DNA of 64,000 nucleotides from Epinephelus fuscoguttatus (Eukaryota; Chordata; Actinopteri; Perciformes; Serranidae): positions 27,235,603 to 27,299,602 of the forward strand of contig NC_064770.1 of assembly GCF_011397635.1 (NCBI RefSeq), given 5' to 3'. Each line of letters begins with the position of its first letter. Within the stretch, counting starts at the first letter, position 1. The notes under the pieces were generated by a model that was not told where the DNA came from, made no database searches, and worked only from the letters and a program-made list of their open reading frames with translations. Made by a program: the position numbers and the translations under genes. Of the stretch, positions 12,835-23,818 are shown piece after piece.

Positions 12835-14115
12835 GCTGATTTTTGCCAAGTAGGACATGCGCCTGGATCAACATTCCACATTATATCACACCAACATTGC
12901 AATCAACCAATCACAGCCCTCTGACATTATCAGTGTGCTGCTCCTGTGCTTCTTTCAAAATTCCTTTGTGCTTCTTGAGAGCTGAGCTAGTTTTCCAAAT
13001 TGAAATAAGTACAAATAAACAAATCCTTGGTAACATTGAACATAACCTTATAAGCTACTGCAGGGTTAGCGAGCTTCCTAATTAGGTTGGCTGTGCTAAC
13101 GAGTAAACTTGCCGATAGCCAGTTAGCTTGCTAACTATAGGCTACTGGCGTCTGATGCTCAAAAAAGTTGAAAATATTTTAATTTTTCAGCGTCTACGCG
13201 CTTCTAAAAAGAAGCGTCTAACAAGAAGCGTCTACAAAAAGACACCGGAAAAATGCCTGTCTAAAATGACGCTTGAACGCCGGTCAGACGCGCCATATCA
13301 TAGGAAAACAATGGTTTTACTGGCGTTGCGTTTCTAGCGTTTCATCTTGGTGTGATCGCTCCCTAAGGATAATGTTATTCTAAAGTTGCAAAGACCCGCA
13401 AAGGACACATTTTCCCTCCTTTTTAATAACACATTCAATACTATTTTTTTTTTTGCAAGATCACAGTGCTTATGTTGATCCAGGACCATTACTGCCATGT
13501 TGACCCTGGATAATTTGTTTGTTAATCCAGAACCATCATCATCATCTTTATCCTGCATAATTAGTTTGATCCAGGGACATCATTGCCACCATCATTGTCA
13601 TGTAAATCCTAGATAGAATTGCTGATGTTGATCCAGGACCACCACTGCTATGTTGATGTCGACATAAACAAATTATCCAGAATCAGCGTGATGATGATGG
13701 TCCTAGATAAACCTAACCAAATTTATCCAGGCTCAACAAAAAGGAGGGGAAATGTCTTATGGACAGAAATTTGCAACCGAAAAATGCTATTATACCTACT
13801 TTTGTTAGTGAACAATATTCTAGCCTATTGGCAAACTTAGCATAGCATGCCTACTTAGCAAGCTAGCTTGCTAATATTCTTGTCTGTTGGCACGTTTACT
13901 CATAGCCAACACATAGCCAACCTAGTTAGCAAGCTAACTCGCTAACCCCGCAGTAGCTGACAGGGTTTTTATTCAGTGTTACTGAGGATTTACAAATTTT
14001 GAAAGAAGCACAGGAGCAGCATGCTGATGATGTCAGAGGGCTGTGATTGGTTGACTGCAATATTGGTCCAGGAATGCGAAATCCCGTCATGCATAGGGAG
14101 ACTGAGCACTTTGAC
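12835..14115. mobile_element. Long foldback (inverted-repeat) element
   Basis: The left arm 12840-13140 and right arm 13845-14110 are imperfect reverse complements. Matching pieces are AATCAACCAATCACAGCCCT / AGGGCTGTGATTGGTTGACT, GCTGCTCCTGTGCTTCTTTC / GAAAGAAGCACAGGAGCAGC, and AGCTACTGCAGGGTTAGCGA / TCGCTAACCCCGCAGTAGCT. The pairing extends inward to CATTTTCCCTCCTTTTTAAT near 13410 against AAAAAGGAGGGGAAATGTC near 13738. The loop has loosely repeated TGATCCAGGACCA words. About 13150-13345 in the left arm has no counterpart on the right; it has its own repeated GCGTCTAAC/GACGC words and a GGTGTGATCGCTCCCT end, so it is probably a later insertion. Confidence 0.75.
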
Positions 14116-14472
14116 AGTGGAGACTGTTGATGGCAGCTGTGCATGTGTACACTGCAGATCTGGTTTGTGTATAGTCCAAGAGTATAAATACAACCGTGAC
14201 TGTGGCAATAAAGAAGAATATTTGCCTTTATTTAGAATATGGATGTCAGTTTTGGTTATTACTGCTTTCGATAGCCTAACACCCATAAACTGGCAACCAA
14301 CTAGCTTACTTTTATGTTAAAAAATAACAACAAAAACGCAAAATGAAGTAAAATATGAGAGGCCTTTAGAGTCCAACACTCCATATATTCAGTGAGCTTT
14401 AGTGCCACATTTCAAAGTGTTATCCATTTAGATGTGGTGAAATTTGAATGTTTTGTGATGTCTTGCCTTTCA

Positions 14473-14478
14473 TTTATT
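14473..14478 (-). terminator. Candidate polyadenylation signal of the receptor gene
   Basis: The minus-strand AATAAA lies about 350 bp past the receptor stop codon. It is the first canonical signal noticed downstream, but no transcript supports it. Confidence 0.35.
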
Positions 14479-14824
14479 TTCTGTTGGTTTTGCTGACAGA
14501 AAGCTGGCTAGCCAAGGTAACATGGGGAAACACAGTGGCCATAGCCCAACCTCAAGTCTACTACTAGTTAGCTAATGTTAGCCTTATCCACTCTGCACCC
14601 GCACACCACCAGGGTCTGGTGGGAGCTAGCTAATGGTGCCGCTCATTTGGTGATTACTGCTAATAATGCCACCCTGGGGATGGCATGGTGTTGCTGTGGT
14701 ACATAGTGGCCACCCTCTGATCTCCCTCCTAGGTAGCCACACCAAGAAAGCAACTTCATTCTCAGCCACAAAACCCCTTTAGCATGTTAGCACTGATTAA
14801 TGATAAACTGTTAACATCCCTAGT

Positions 14825-16072
14825 TCAGAAATCACATGGATTACAGGAATACTTTTTGCAGAATACCTGAATGCTCTGTGGTTTTCCATTCTGCGCTGGG
14901 TTTCTGGGTGAGACAACAGGATTGTGGTTTTCCTTGGGTGAAGTCTGTCTACGTCCCACCTGGCCTGTTGTGCCAACACCATTTGGTTTGTGGAAGCAGA
15001 GCACCTTCTGGAAGCTCTGCTTGAAGTTGTCAGAGAGGAACCCGTAGAGGACTGGGTTGGCGCAGGAGTTGACGTAGGTGAGGATGACCAGGAAGAAGTA
15101 GACTGCAGCGGTGGTGTTGTTCTCAGGGATGGTATGAAACAGGTTGACGATGTTGGTAGTGTAGAAGGGCATCCAACAAAGCACAAACACCAACACGATG
15201 ATCACCACCATGCGTGTCACCTTACGCTCCGACTTGCGTCGCTTAGTCAGGCCTGCACGTGCACCTGCTGACCTCACCTGAAAGTGAGATGGTTGAAAAG
15301 GTTTTATGAGACTATAAGAGTAAAGCCATACAAAAAAAGTATTTGGGCACCAATAAAAAGCTAGACGCTGATTCTGTTTCATTACCTTGATGACAATGAG
15401 CAGGTAGCAGAGGCAGATGACAAATAGAGGACCAAAGAAGCCCAGGATGGATGTGTAGAGGATGAAGACAATAGACCACAATTCCCGTGGCTCAGGCCAG
15501 GTTATGTTGCAGGTGTTGAACTCCTCCTGTACATGTGAGTAGATCGTGACCGGCAGCACAATCAGAAAGGACACGACCCACACCATGCAATTAAAAACCT
15601 TGGCCACCTGTGGCTTCCGCCATTTGGCGCTGCGAATAGGATGAACCACAGCCAGGTAGCGATCGATGCTCATCACCGTCAGGCAAAAGGTGGAGGAGAA
15701 CTGGCTCATGGAATCTGCGGTCATGCACACCTTGCAGAAGAAGTCCCCATATGGCCAGTAGGAAAGTGCACTGTTGGTGCCAAGGAAGGGAATTCCCAGG
15801 ATGTAGAGTTCATCCGCCAACGCTAAATTGAGGATGTACATGTTGGTTACAGTCTTCATCTTGGTGTAGCGAACCACCACATAGATGACCAGCGGGTTTC
15901 CCAGAAGACCCACAATGAAGACGATGGTGTAGACGACTGCAGTGACTGTGCTGAAGGGCATTGGTGCAGCAACCTCTGAGGTATTGTTATAGGTGTGGTC
16001 CCCGGGGTAGGGCTGGGAGGAAGACATGCTGCCATTCTCAGATGTCAGCGTCCAGTTGTAGTAGCCGTCCAT
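14825..16072 (-). CDS. sstr5: Somatostatin receptor, SSTR5/SSTR3-like GPCR (two coding exons)
   Basis: Class A GPCR for somatostatin-type peptides, coupling to Gi in the family. CDS is complement(join(14825..15277,15386..16072)), 379 aa, close to the ~365-390 aa of human SSTR2/SSTR5. Visible features are N-glycosylation sites (N6, N13, N30), TM1 from about 42, conserved Asp120 in TM3 (the ligand Lys contact in SSTRs), the C113-C188 disulfide pair, DRY at 137-139, CWMP at 263-266, the SSTR signature [11 protein letters not shown] at 297-307, and a tail Cys323. Start: Met at 16072 begins MDGYYNW and suits the family N-terminus. A longer reading to 16174 runs through a pyrimidine tract and probable splice acceptor near 16121, so it is rejected. 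The AAG|GTAATG donor and TTTCAG acceptor bound a 108-bp intron. The subtype is uncertain: the KMKTVTN loop and the C-terminal third favour SSTR5, while SALSYWPYG resembles SSTR3. Unusually, the C-terminus lacks the family's TS-x-L/I PDZ-type end. Confidence 0.9.
   Translation of the reverse strand: MDGYYNWTLTSENGSMSSSQPYPGDHTYNNTSEVAAPMPFSTVTAVVYTIVFIVGLLGNPLVIYVVVRYTKMKTVTNMYILNLALADELYILGIPFLGTNSALSYWPYGDFFCKVCMTADSMSQFSSTFCLTVMSIDRYLAVVHPIRSAKWRKPQVAKVFNCMVWVVSFLIVLPVTIYSHVQEEFNTCNITWPEPRELWSIVFILYTSILGFFGPLFVICLCYLLIVIKVMKQNQRLAFYWCPNTFFVWLYSYSLIKPFQPSHFQVRSAGARAGLTKRRKSERKVTRMVVIIVLVFVLCWMPFYTTNIVNLFHTIPENNTTAAVYFFLVILTYVNSCANPVLYGFLSDNFKQSFQKVLCFHKPNGVGTTGQVGRRQTSPKENHNPVVSPRNPAQNGKPQSIQVFCKKYSCNPCDF
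15278..15385 (-). other. sstr5: Phase-0, stop-free 108-bp intron in the third intracellular loop of the receptor
   Basis: The donor reads AAG|GTAATGAAAC and the acceptor CTCACTTTCAG|GTGAGGTC on the minus strand. Removing it joins LLIVIK to VRSAGARAG, exactly the junction seen uninterrupted in human SSTR3/5 (VKVRSAG, VKVRAAG). It is 36 codons long and has no in-frame stop. A retained form would insert 36 residues between TM5 and TM6. Confidence 0.85.
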
Positions 16073-16154
16073 GTTGAAGGTGGGAGTGCTGGTGTCTGTT
16101 TGGATTACAGTTGGAGATGGCTCATGTGAGAAAAGAAAGACACATTTGCAGATA

Positions 16155-16430
16155 CTGAAAGGAAACTTTGCCAATTTTAAACCAGCTCTGTGTCTTCGCA
16201 GTGTGTGCAGTGAGCAGATGAACAGTGTTTGGTTTTACCCTGTGCTCCCCTTCCCTGACAAATGTCTGCCAGGTGATCTGAAAAATATCATCAAAGTCTG
16301 CCGGCAAATGAACAGGGAGTTCTGGGCAGCACGGGGGGAAGCCAGACACCACTGTCCATGTCGGGATGACAAAGACCCGGTTGAAAATCGCCACAGTTTA
16401 CCTTTAACAACAAGCCATGCTAAAAAAAAC
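16155..16430 (+). repeat. Dispersed repeat just upstream of the receptor coding exon
   Basis: The block GGAAACTTTGCCAATTTTAA followed by ACCAGCTCTGTGTCTTCGCA resembles the block at 50147-50230 (GGAAACTTTGCTGATATTCA then ACCAGCTGTGTGTCATCACA). It is therefore a dispersed repeat and not part of the receptor. It sits in the presumed 5' UTR intron. Chance ORFs through it are not considered genes. Confidence 0.6.
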
Positions 16431-17244
16431 CCATAATGGTAGCTGAGTATTTTGATTGTTCTAAGACTGAATTTCTGCTCAGAGACTTCATGCTATATCT
16501 ACCTTTTCCACCTCACAACACATGGGCAGGAGGCTTTCTGGGCAAGATGCCCATATTTGCCAGGAGAGAAGAAGCATTTCCCACTGAATTGTCTGGGCCA
16601 GTGGCCAACGTGCCATTTCTCTTAATGGGGGTTGCACTTTAGAAGAAGATGATATTAGTGAAGCAGGTTTCAAGTACTTTCACTGCCGCTGGATTAGATG
16701 TCCATGATGGAGGGACAGAAACAAAAACCTGCAGCCAGGTGGCAACCAGCCGACAGCCTTACGAGCTACAGTACCACAATGATAAATATATATTAACAGT
16801 GTTAAAGTGAGTGTTTGGACCAAACCTATTCAGCAAAAGTTATTGATTTTGTAAAATACAGCACTGCAATATATTCTACCATTGCACAAATGTAATTATA
16901 TGCACAGTGAGATGAAAGTTGGATCACAGTAGATAATAATTCTTGTCTCCCGAACTGGAAACATGAGTGATGGACTTCAGTTTCCATCTCACTGTGCATT
17001 AAGATTCAACAGGAGATTAAGTACACAGAAACTTAAACGACTGAGAGGATGGATGTTTGCTGTGATTTTGCTCTTGTGCACTCATGCAGTCATACAGCTT
17101 GAGATAACAGCAAATTGTAACTCAAGCTGAAAAAAGCATTTAGCTCTGGTCGACATGTCTTTGCCTTGAATTCCTCTGAATTTGCATCTCTGCTGTTCAC
17201 ATCTCCCCGTTTGTTACTTTTCTTACTTTGCCGTGCACTCTGAT
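16431..17244. other. Presumed 5' UTR intron of the receptor, nothing else seen
   Basis: No exon or structured repeat is recognised. Confidence 0.35.
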
Positions 17245-17806
17245 CAGTGGTGGAGAAAGTATTCAGATCTTTTACATGAGCAAAAATAGTAATACCACAG
17301 AGTAAAAATATGCTGTTTCACATAAAATTAAATCAAATTAAATTAAATTAAATCTGAATTTAGATTAAAATAAATAAAAATAAAAAAAATCCTGCCTTTC
17401 AAATCTTACTTAAGTGAGAGTACAAAAGTATATACTCAAAGTACCAAATGTAAAAATACTTATTAAGCAGAATGGTCCATACTGTATATACTGAATTATT
17501 ATTATTGATGCTTTATGTGTACATCACTTTAATTTTGCAGCTAAAGATGGAGCTTATTGTAATTACTTCATGAACAGAGGGGCTGCTTCATCTATGACAA
17601 TTTATCTTAATTTATTAGTTGATTTTTACCTTGAATTAATAATCTGAATGTGCAAATGAGCTATATCTAAAGTAAAAATTACAATATTTTGCTCTGAAAT
17701 GTGGTGGAGTATAATGTAGCATACAATGGAAATACTCAAGTAAAGCACTAAAAATTGTATTTAAAGGTATATTTGAGTAAACCTAATTAGTTACATTCCA
17801 CCAGTG
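17245..17806 (+). mobile_element. hAT-like MITE (CAGTGGTGGA ends)
   Basis: It starts CAGTGGTGGAGAAAGTATTC and ends GTTACATTCCACCAGTG, so the termini are inverted (CAGTGGTGG / CCACCAGTG). The inside carries the AAATACTCAAGTAAAG and AATACTTATTAAGCAGAATG words of a very common fish element; a degraded relative lies at 36849-37950. No transposase is present. The flanks do not show a clear 8-bp duplication, so hAT membership rests on the termini. Confidence 0.65.
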
Positions 17807-18587
17807 ATTATAATGAAACTGAATGTTGATAGATTTATGACACTTAATAAGGACATCTTAATATTTTTTCATGTAAACTGTAAAACAATGAATCGTCTAT
17901 TAATTGATGAGTAATCATTTTATGCATTCTGCACTTAAGTCTATAATAAAATAAAAAATAAAAATAAAATATCAAAAATATCATGTTTTGTATGGGGATC
18001 TCAATGTTGACAGTATATTATAGACATGAATGTTTTTTAAACATTAATAAATAGCCTAAAATTAAAGCAAGTGGCCAACTGGCACCCTGATAATTAAATC
18101 CATGCAGCCATTGAGAGGGTGCATCTCCATATTTGTCCCCACCTGGTGCCTTGTGGGTGACCTAAAATAATAATAACCTTATAACAGTCACTTGTCAGAC
18201 GTTGCAACCTGAGGCTGTGAAAATGTGTTGCACAAATAAATGGTGTGACGTGAAGATTCACTGAACCGCGCTTCAAAACACAGGAGTGACGCGCAGCCCG
18301 CAGCATGATGTTGAGAAAACAAACACTTGAAGCCTGTGTACCCTTCAGGCTGCGTGGGGCTTGACATTTTTGTCTACTAAACTATAATAGCTGTAGCCCA
18401 CAGTCATGAGATGCCTGCTGGCACATTAGATCTAAATTAGACGAATAAACCTTTAAGCGCAGACACACGTTTGTTAGGACATAAATGACGAAAATAAAAA
18501 TATTTCATGAATTCAAATGTCATTTAATTTCACACACTTATTGTTTTCTTTAAAATGCCGTGACATTAAAAGAGAGATTCATCCTAC
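17807..18587. other. Presumed 5' UTR intron of the receptor, proximal part
   Basis: AT-rich, with no feature recognised. Confidence 0.35.
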
Positions 18588-18875
18588 CTGTGCGCTCCTG
18601 TGCGCCTTTATGCTCTCCACTATCCGGTGCCGTGATGCGCGTCTCCCACGGAATTCATGCGGTTTTGGAAACGTGCGGTGATTCTGAGGTCAAAATCAAC
18701 TCTCGCTTTTTTCTTTCACTTGACTTTTCATCTTGAGGCATTTTCTCTGTGTCAGAAGTCCTCTCCCAGAGGCGCAAAACCCAACATTATCTCCAGGGTT
18801 TTGCTTATAGGTCAGGTCTGAGGGAAACTGTGTGTGCGTGGAGGATGCGTCCCAAAGCTGATGAAGAGTCTCTCA
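18588..18875 (-). other. sstr5: Candidate untranslated first exon of the receptor gene
   Basis: On the minus strand the sequence below a TATA-type promoter runs to a good donor, GCGCACAG|GTAGGATG, with the last exon base at 18588. The first acceptor-like site before the receptor ATG is near 16121 (pyrimidine tract, then CACATGAG). A non-coding first exon spliced over about 2.5 kb is therefore inferred. It contains an upstream reading frame of 28 codons (18741 down to 18655, beginning MPQDEK) that could affect translation. No transcript evidence is available. Confidence 0.4.
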
Positions 18876-18895
18876 CAGGTAGCGCCTCGACGCAC

Positions 18896-18932
18896 CCCCG
18901 GTATATATGTGGACAACGTCACCCCGCCTTTG
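18896..18932 (-). promoter_or_regulatory. sstr5: Candidate core promoter of the receptor: GC box, CRE-like site, TATA
   Basis: On the minus strand, AAAGGCGGGGTGACGTTGTC is followed by CACATATATACC. This gives a GC box (GGCGGGG), a CRE-like TGACGTT and a TATA element (rc of 18902-18907) in promoter order. The predicted start is about 30 bp further, near 18872. This is inference from motif order only. Confidence 0.4.
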
Positions 18933-20465
18933 GATGTTAAAGTCCCACCCATGGGTGTTAATCACCTCACAGCACAAAACCAGTCGTTGCTCCAAAAGCA
19001 CACAGTGTAGCTCCTCTTTTCTTTTCCTCCCCTGCAGAGCTTCCAGTCAATCATAAAGTGATAGCCTACTAACTTTTTCCGACTGTGTTTGTGAGACAAA
19101 GAGAGGGATGGAGCAGTGCCCAGGTGCAAACTGGGGAATAAATCACCTTGATGGTGCCTGAGGCATCTGAGACAGAGGGAGAGAAATTAGCTTGAAATGG
19201 AAAAACAGTAGAGGGAGGATGAGATTGCGCGTTGAGGGAGAGATTTGATGGTAATTGTCCGGGAAAGCTGCTACTTTTAAGCCATTAGCTTCATGTTGTT
19301 GTCATCAGATCACTGCAGCGTTAAGAACAGGCCGCAACACACATGAAACTCACACATACAGAAGAAATGAGCCACTCATCAGGGATTAGGTACAGAGAGG
19401 TGTGTGTGCAGTCATGCGCTGAAATGTGTGTGTGTGTCTGTGTGCATGTTTACAGTACTCAAATCATGCGTTTTCCGTCAGTCCGAAGCATCAAAGGGGG
19501 TTAAGAAGGGACAATGGGAAGTTGATGACGTCTTATACTTTGTGAGCCCTGTCGGACTGGTCCTAACCGGGCCAAACGTGCAGATGTATGAGACTTTTGA
19601 GTATATAAGTAAACACTGTCTCACAGCTGTGTATAGAGGCTTGCCCTGTGGGGACAGCCATGTGGAGTGACACTGCCAGGAAAATGATAAGGCTCATTTA
19701 CATTGTGTTTTCTCGATGCCAGCTCCCATTTTCAAGGTTAAAACGACAAGAGTCCTAAAATTTCAGGTGTCCAAACTGTATAATGGTTACCTTGTTCACT
19801 GAAGAGATCAACAAAAACTGTTGGCATTACGGAAAGCGTACCAAATGCACTGTAAAGATGTTAAACTGGACAAAAGGGGACAGTAACTAAGCATAAAAGA
19901 GAGTTAATTCCCTCATCAACCACTCACGACACCAGCTAAGATTCATTGTTCCTCTGCCAGCTAGTCTTGTGTGCATTATAGCTTCCCAGCCTTCTGTTTG
20001 CTTGACCTTCCTGTTTTGGACCTTATTGCCTGACCTCTGGATGTGGATTGCCTTTCCTGCCCCTTGTTGGTTTTGTTTGCCTGTTCTGGACTTCCACTCT
20101 GGTTTTGACCCTTGCCTGCCTTTGCACCTTATTTTTGGCTGGACCCCAGAGGTGAGGCCAGCCCAATATACGCAAAAATCCACCCATGAGTTAGTGAGTG
20201 AGCGAGTGATGAAGTTACGCCATTGGTCCGACTGAGTGATGACATGAGTGTTTCAAAATAAATAGGTGTGACAGGCTCTGTGTCAGGCTCGGTGTCTGTG
20301 ATGAGTGTGGCATGATACCATGGTGGTATTACTGTAGCACGCTAGAGTAGCTAACTAGCTACCTGCTACATGAGTAAAACGTAACAACTTAATGCGTCAT
20401 TCTCACACTCTGGTCACGGTGTAGGAAAGCACATTGCTATCATCAGATAAGTAGCAAATTTGTTG
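18933..20465. other. Intergenic upstream of the receptor, nothing firm
   Basis: No coding exon is recognised. The TATA-like GAGTATATAAGTAAAC on the plus strand near 19598 is not followed by anything gene-like. Confidence 0.35.
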
Positions 20466-20990
20466 GCTTACAACCTGGATTCACTCCAAAGTCGTCGCTT
20501 GGGCAGTGACTTGTGGCATCAGACACTGACGAAAAAAGCTGTCCTTTAACATCGGCATACTATGCGACTGTTAAGCATTATAGTTTAACAGCCTCCCGCA
20601 GTGTCAGAGGGAACCGCAGTGGGACAAGAACAAGAGTTAAGGTGGTGAAAGTTCATGTAGGGTGGGAGTGGTAGTGGATGGGTCCAACAAACACTGACTT
20701 TCAGCGGTAAGAATCTAAAACCAAACCCTGTTCTGTTTTCTTAAACCTAACTATGTGCTTTCGCTGCCTAAACCAAACCACGTGCGTTAGTCATTGGAGG
20801 AAAACAAAAGTCAATTTGCATTGTTGTACTGACGTAGTGTGTTTATTCTGAAAGACATTGTAAGAAAACGGTAAGGTTCCTGTGAAAACAAGAGTGCATT
20901 TTGAAAGACAATGCATGTAACAGGCAGAATTTGACACGGCGTCAACCAACGCTCCCAGGGTACCTTGCACGTCATATGTTTTACAGAATG
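20466..20990 (+). mobile_element. TIR element family A, copy 2
   Basis: Same family as 11105-11705 (opposite orientation) and 42755-43285. It runs from ACCTGGATTCACTCCAAAGT through GCTTGGGCAGTGACTTG, the CCTAAACCAAACCACGTGCG block and GAAAGACAATGCATGTAACA to the GGGTACCTTGCACGTCATA end. Confidence 0.75.
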
Positions 20991-22484
20991 ACTAGACTCA
21001 CTGTATTTCAGACACTTTCTTTGGTATATTTGCTTTACTGTCTTTATACATGCAAACACAAGTTTGATTGCTTGCCTTGTCTCTGGGGGTGGGTCTTACA
21101 AATGAAAACGTCTTTGATTGGCACAGCTTGGACCAATTATTCAAGAGAAATCATTAAAAACAACTACCAAGAATAACGATGTCCAGACTGCAGTGAATGC
21201 TCACTGTATTCCAGACGTGTTGTTTTCAGATCACGGTATCCCAGACAGCAGGAATCTCTTATCCTATAAAAGCATTTATTTTCTATTGAATGTCTGACAC
21301 AAGCCTTAAATTTATTTAAACATTATTGACTATACCATGTTACAATGTCAGAGCAGGTACCCTCACCACTATGAGAATAAGGTGGGGAAAAAAGAGATTG
21401 AAATTGAAGTGAACATAACGTTAAAATATCACAAATTTCTCCTCTTGGTAATTAACACCAATAGGATGTTTTAGAAATTGTTGCTATCAGCAGAGTTTGG
21501 CTCTGATAGTGACTGATGGCTGCACAGCTTCCACCAGTCACACAGGGACGTATATCACAGACCGGTCCAGCCATATAGGTTTTGACCTAGTCTTATTCAT
21601 AAATGAATCATTGAACTGCACTAGCTCTGCACACATCAAAGTCTGTTTACAAGTCTTGGATTGTACCCCTGCATATGTAGAAACAGTTGCAGAAAGACTT
21701 TTGTGTCTCCAGAGAGACACCCTCTTTGTACCGTGAGGTTGCTGCCAGCTTCACTGTGTGCATACTGACTTTTGCCAAGTAGTAATGCAGTTCTCTAAGC
21801 AGGGTTTAGAGGCATATGTTGTATTAAGTGGTACTGAATTAATTAACTGGATTGTTTGAACAACAGGATGCATTGATTTCATTGATTACTTGTAATGTGA
21901 ACTGTAAAAACACACACAAGGTTGCTCTGCTGCTTTGCAATGCCTCTGACACAATTTATTTTAATAATTTTTAAACAGACTGTACTCATTTTTCTTCTCA
22001 CTATGTATTTTTTATCTGTTGGAGGGTTACTGAGCCATGCGTAGTGAGTGTCAGTGTAGTGGCTTTAGTTTATCAGGCGGCTGTGGGCGTGCTGCAGTAG
22101 ACATGTTGTAAGACTTGAATTACAGAAAAGTGATTGCCGATCACTTACGGTAATTCTACATGAAAAATATATTGTATATTGTACTGAGCTTGAGACCAAG
22201 AGGGTAACCACCAACATCATGCCTCTCAAACCCCAGGATAAGTTCCAGCGGTCTGCAGTGTTTGTGCGGGAGGGAGAAAAAGAAGTAGCAAGCTTCTTGC
22301 CTCATGATTCAAGCCTGCTACATGGAGCCACAACTTGGAAATGTGCGCTGACTTGGACCAGCATCTCATAGTTCCACCCATGAGTGCAGCAGCCAACTTA
22401 TGACCAGACCTGGTCCTCTGGTCATGTCAGTGTGCTTTCCTCATGGAAATAACTGTCCCTTGGGAGAGATACCATGGAGGAGGC
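20991..22484. other. Intergenic, nothing recognised
   Basis: Only chance ORFs are present. Confidence 0.35.
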
Positions 22485-22768
22485 CTTTGAATGCAAGAGT
22501 TAAAGTTAAAGTCCCACTGATTGTCACACATTGAATGAGTGTGTGAAATTTGTTCTCCACATTTGACCCATCCCTTGAGGGAGCGGTGAGCAGCAGCGGT
22601 GCCACGCTCGGGAATCATGCGGTGATGTAACCCCCCTGATGCTGAGTACCAAGCAGGGAGGCAATGGGTCCCATTTTTATAGTCTTTGGTGTGACCCGGC
22701 CGATCGAACCCCTGACCTCCCAGTCTCAGGGCAGACACTCTACCGCTAGGCCACTGAGCTGGCAAAAG
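22485..22768 (-). mobile_element. tRNA-derived SINE of a second family
   Basis: On the minus strand the head reads GCCAGCTCAGTGGCCTAGCG then GTAGAGTG, and later GGGGTTCGATCGGCCGGGTC. These are tRNA-like A and B boxes. The body has ACTATAAAAATGGGACCCAT, and the end is TGTGACAATCAGTGGGACTT followed by TAACTTTAACT. Full-length and well preserved, so probably not very old. Confidence 0.85.
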
Positions 22769-23135
22769 ATTGTGTCACGCTAACCTCCTAAGTGAAGTGG
22801 TGACTAGAGGCTGGCAAGCTGAGATGCAACCGATCAAGGTGGGTTGCAGAGGCTTCCACGCTTGATCCACCATGAGTTTCACCGCCTTTGATTTATCTCC
22901 CTTCTCCATGCACCTTGAAGGAAGGTGAAGTTGCTCCAGACACCCTCAACCTGCTTCTACAGTAGACTGTAGTGCAGGCCCAGTGCTCTGTATCATCAAA
23001 TCAGAGTACTTGCTACTTTATGCAATAAAAACAGAAGGACTGTCCTGATTGTAAACTGAATGTTTCAAAAAGTGTTAAAATGCAGTCCAAGCTGAAAAGT
23101 CCGAGGCACTCCGGGGTAATATTAAAAATCCTTTC
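22769..23135. other. Intergenic, nothing recognised
   Basis: No feature is seen. Confidence 0.35.
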
Positions 23136-23147
23136 TTAAGCACAGGG

Positions 23148-23188
23148 ATATCAACGCGTTTCGACTCAACGAGTCTTCATCAGGATAT
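23148..23188 (-). ncRNA. Hammerhead ribozyme motif of the Penelope-like element
   Basis: Minus strand, 5' to 3': helix I strand ATATC, core CTGATGA, one extra A, helix II GACTC-GTT-GAGTC, core GAAA, a minimal helix III (AC, loop GC, GT), cleavage-site U, then helix I return strand GATAT. Helix I (5 bp) and helix II (5 bp) pair perfectly and every conserved core base (CUGAUGA, GAAA, UH at the cleavage site) is present. The predicted cut lies between 23153 and 23152. Hammerheads with a tiny helix III are known at the ends of Penelope-like elements, which agrees with the context. Activity is inferred. Confidence 0.8.
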
Positions 23189-23818
23189 GAGCTAGTCAAA
23201 TTACAACCAGGTGTTTAAATCACATTAGGAATGTGTGAAAAGCTCATGTGACTGGATCATGTGACAAATTAATTAGCCTATGCTGAGAACAGAAAGTTTG
23301 TATAAATGACAATTGTATGACTGTGTGTGAATCACAGCAATCGTCAGAATAATGAATACAAATACAAAATTTATACACGTGTGACTGTCAGATTTCAACA
23401 ACAATGAATAACAAGACATTGATGCAGAAATGTATAAATAACAACATCAAAGAGTCCTGTGACCAGCCGTTCAGCATACGACCAAAAGTAGAGACAGGCA
23501 GGAGTAGCACAACAGCAAAGTTTAAAACATCATAAAAGGGTTGTCAAGTAGAGTGTACATAAAAACTATTAGAAGACAGCCAGCACACAACATGTGCAAA
23601 GGGTCCATTGGTACGTACAAAAAACACAAAGTATACTCAGTGCCAAAAAGGCTGTCTACAATAAGCAGAAGGGCAGGGAGGCTAAATTTAGAGAGACAGT
23701 CCTACTGCATATCCAAAAAAATGAAAATATTTAAACAGAATATTTTATAACAAAGACTAGCAGTGACTAAATGATCCATGTGACCCTGCAAATAAACAAA
23801 TAATTCATGTCACTTTAA

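Noticed and set aside
14797-15271. ORFs in other frames over the receptor (129 and 93 codons)
   Set aside because: They are shadows of the receptor coding sequence.
16073-16174. Longer N-terminus of the receptor starting [10 protein letters not shown]
   Set aside because: It reads through TCTTTCTTTTCTCACATGAG, a likely splice acceptor, into a dispersed repeat. The start at 16072 gives a normal receptor N-terminus.
19598-19615. Plus-strand TATA-like GAGTATATAAGTAAAC as a promoter
   Set aside because: No exon, donor or open frame with family resemblance follows downstream.
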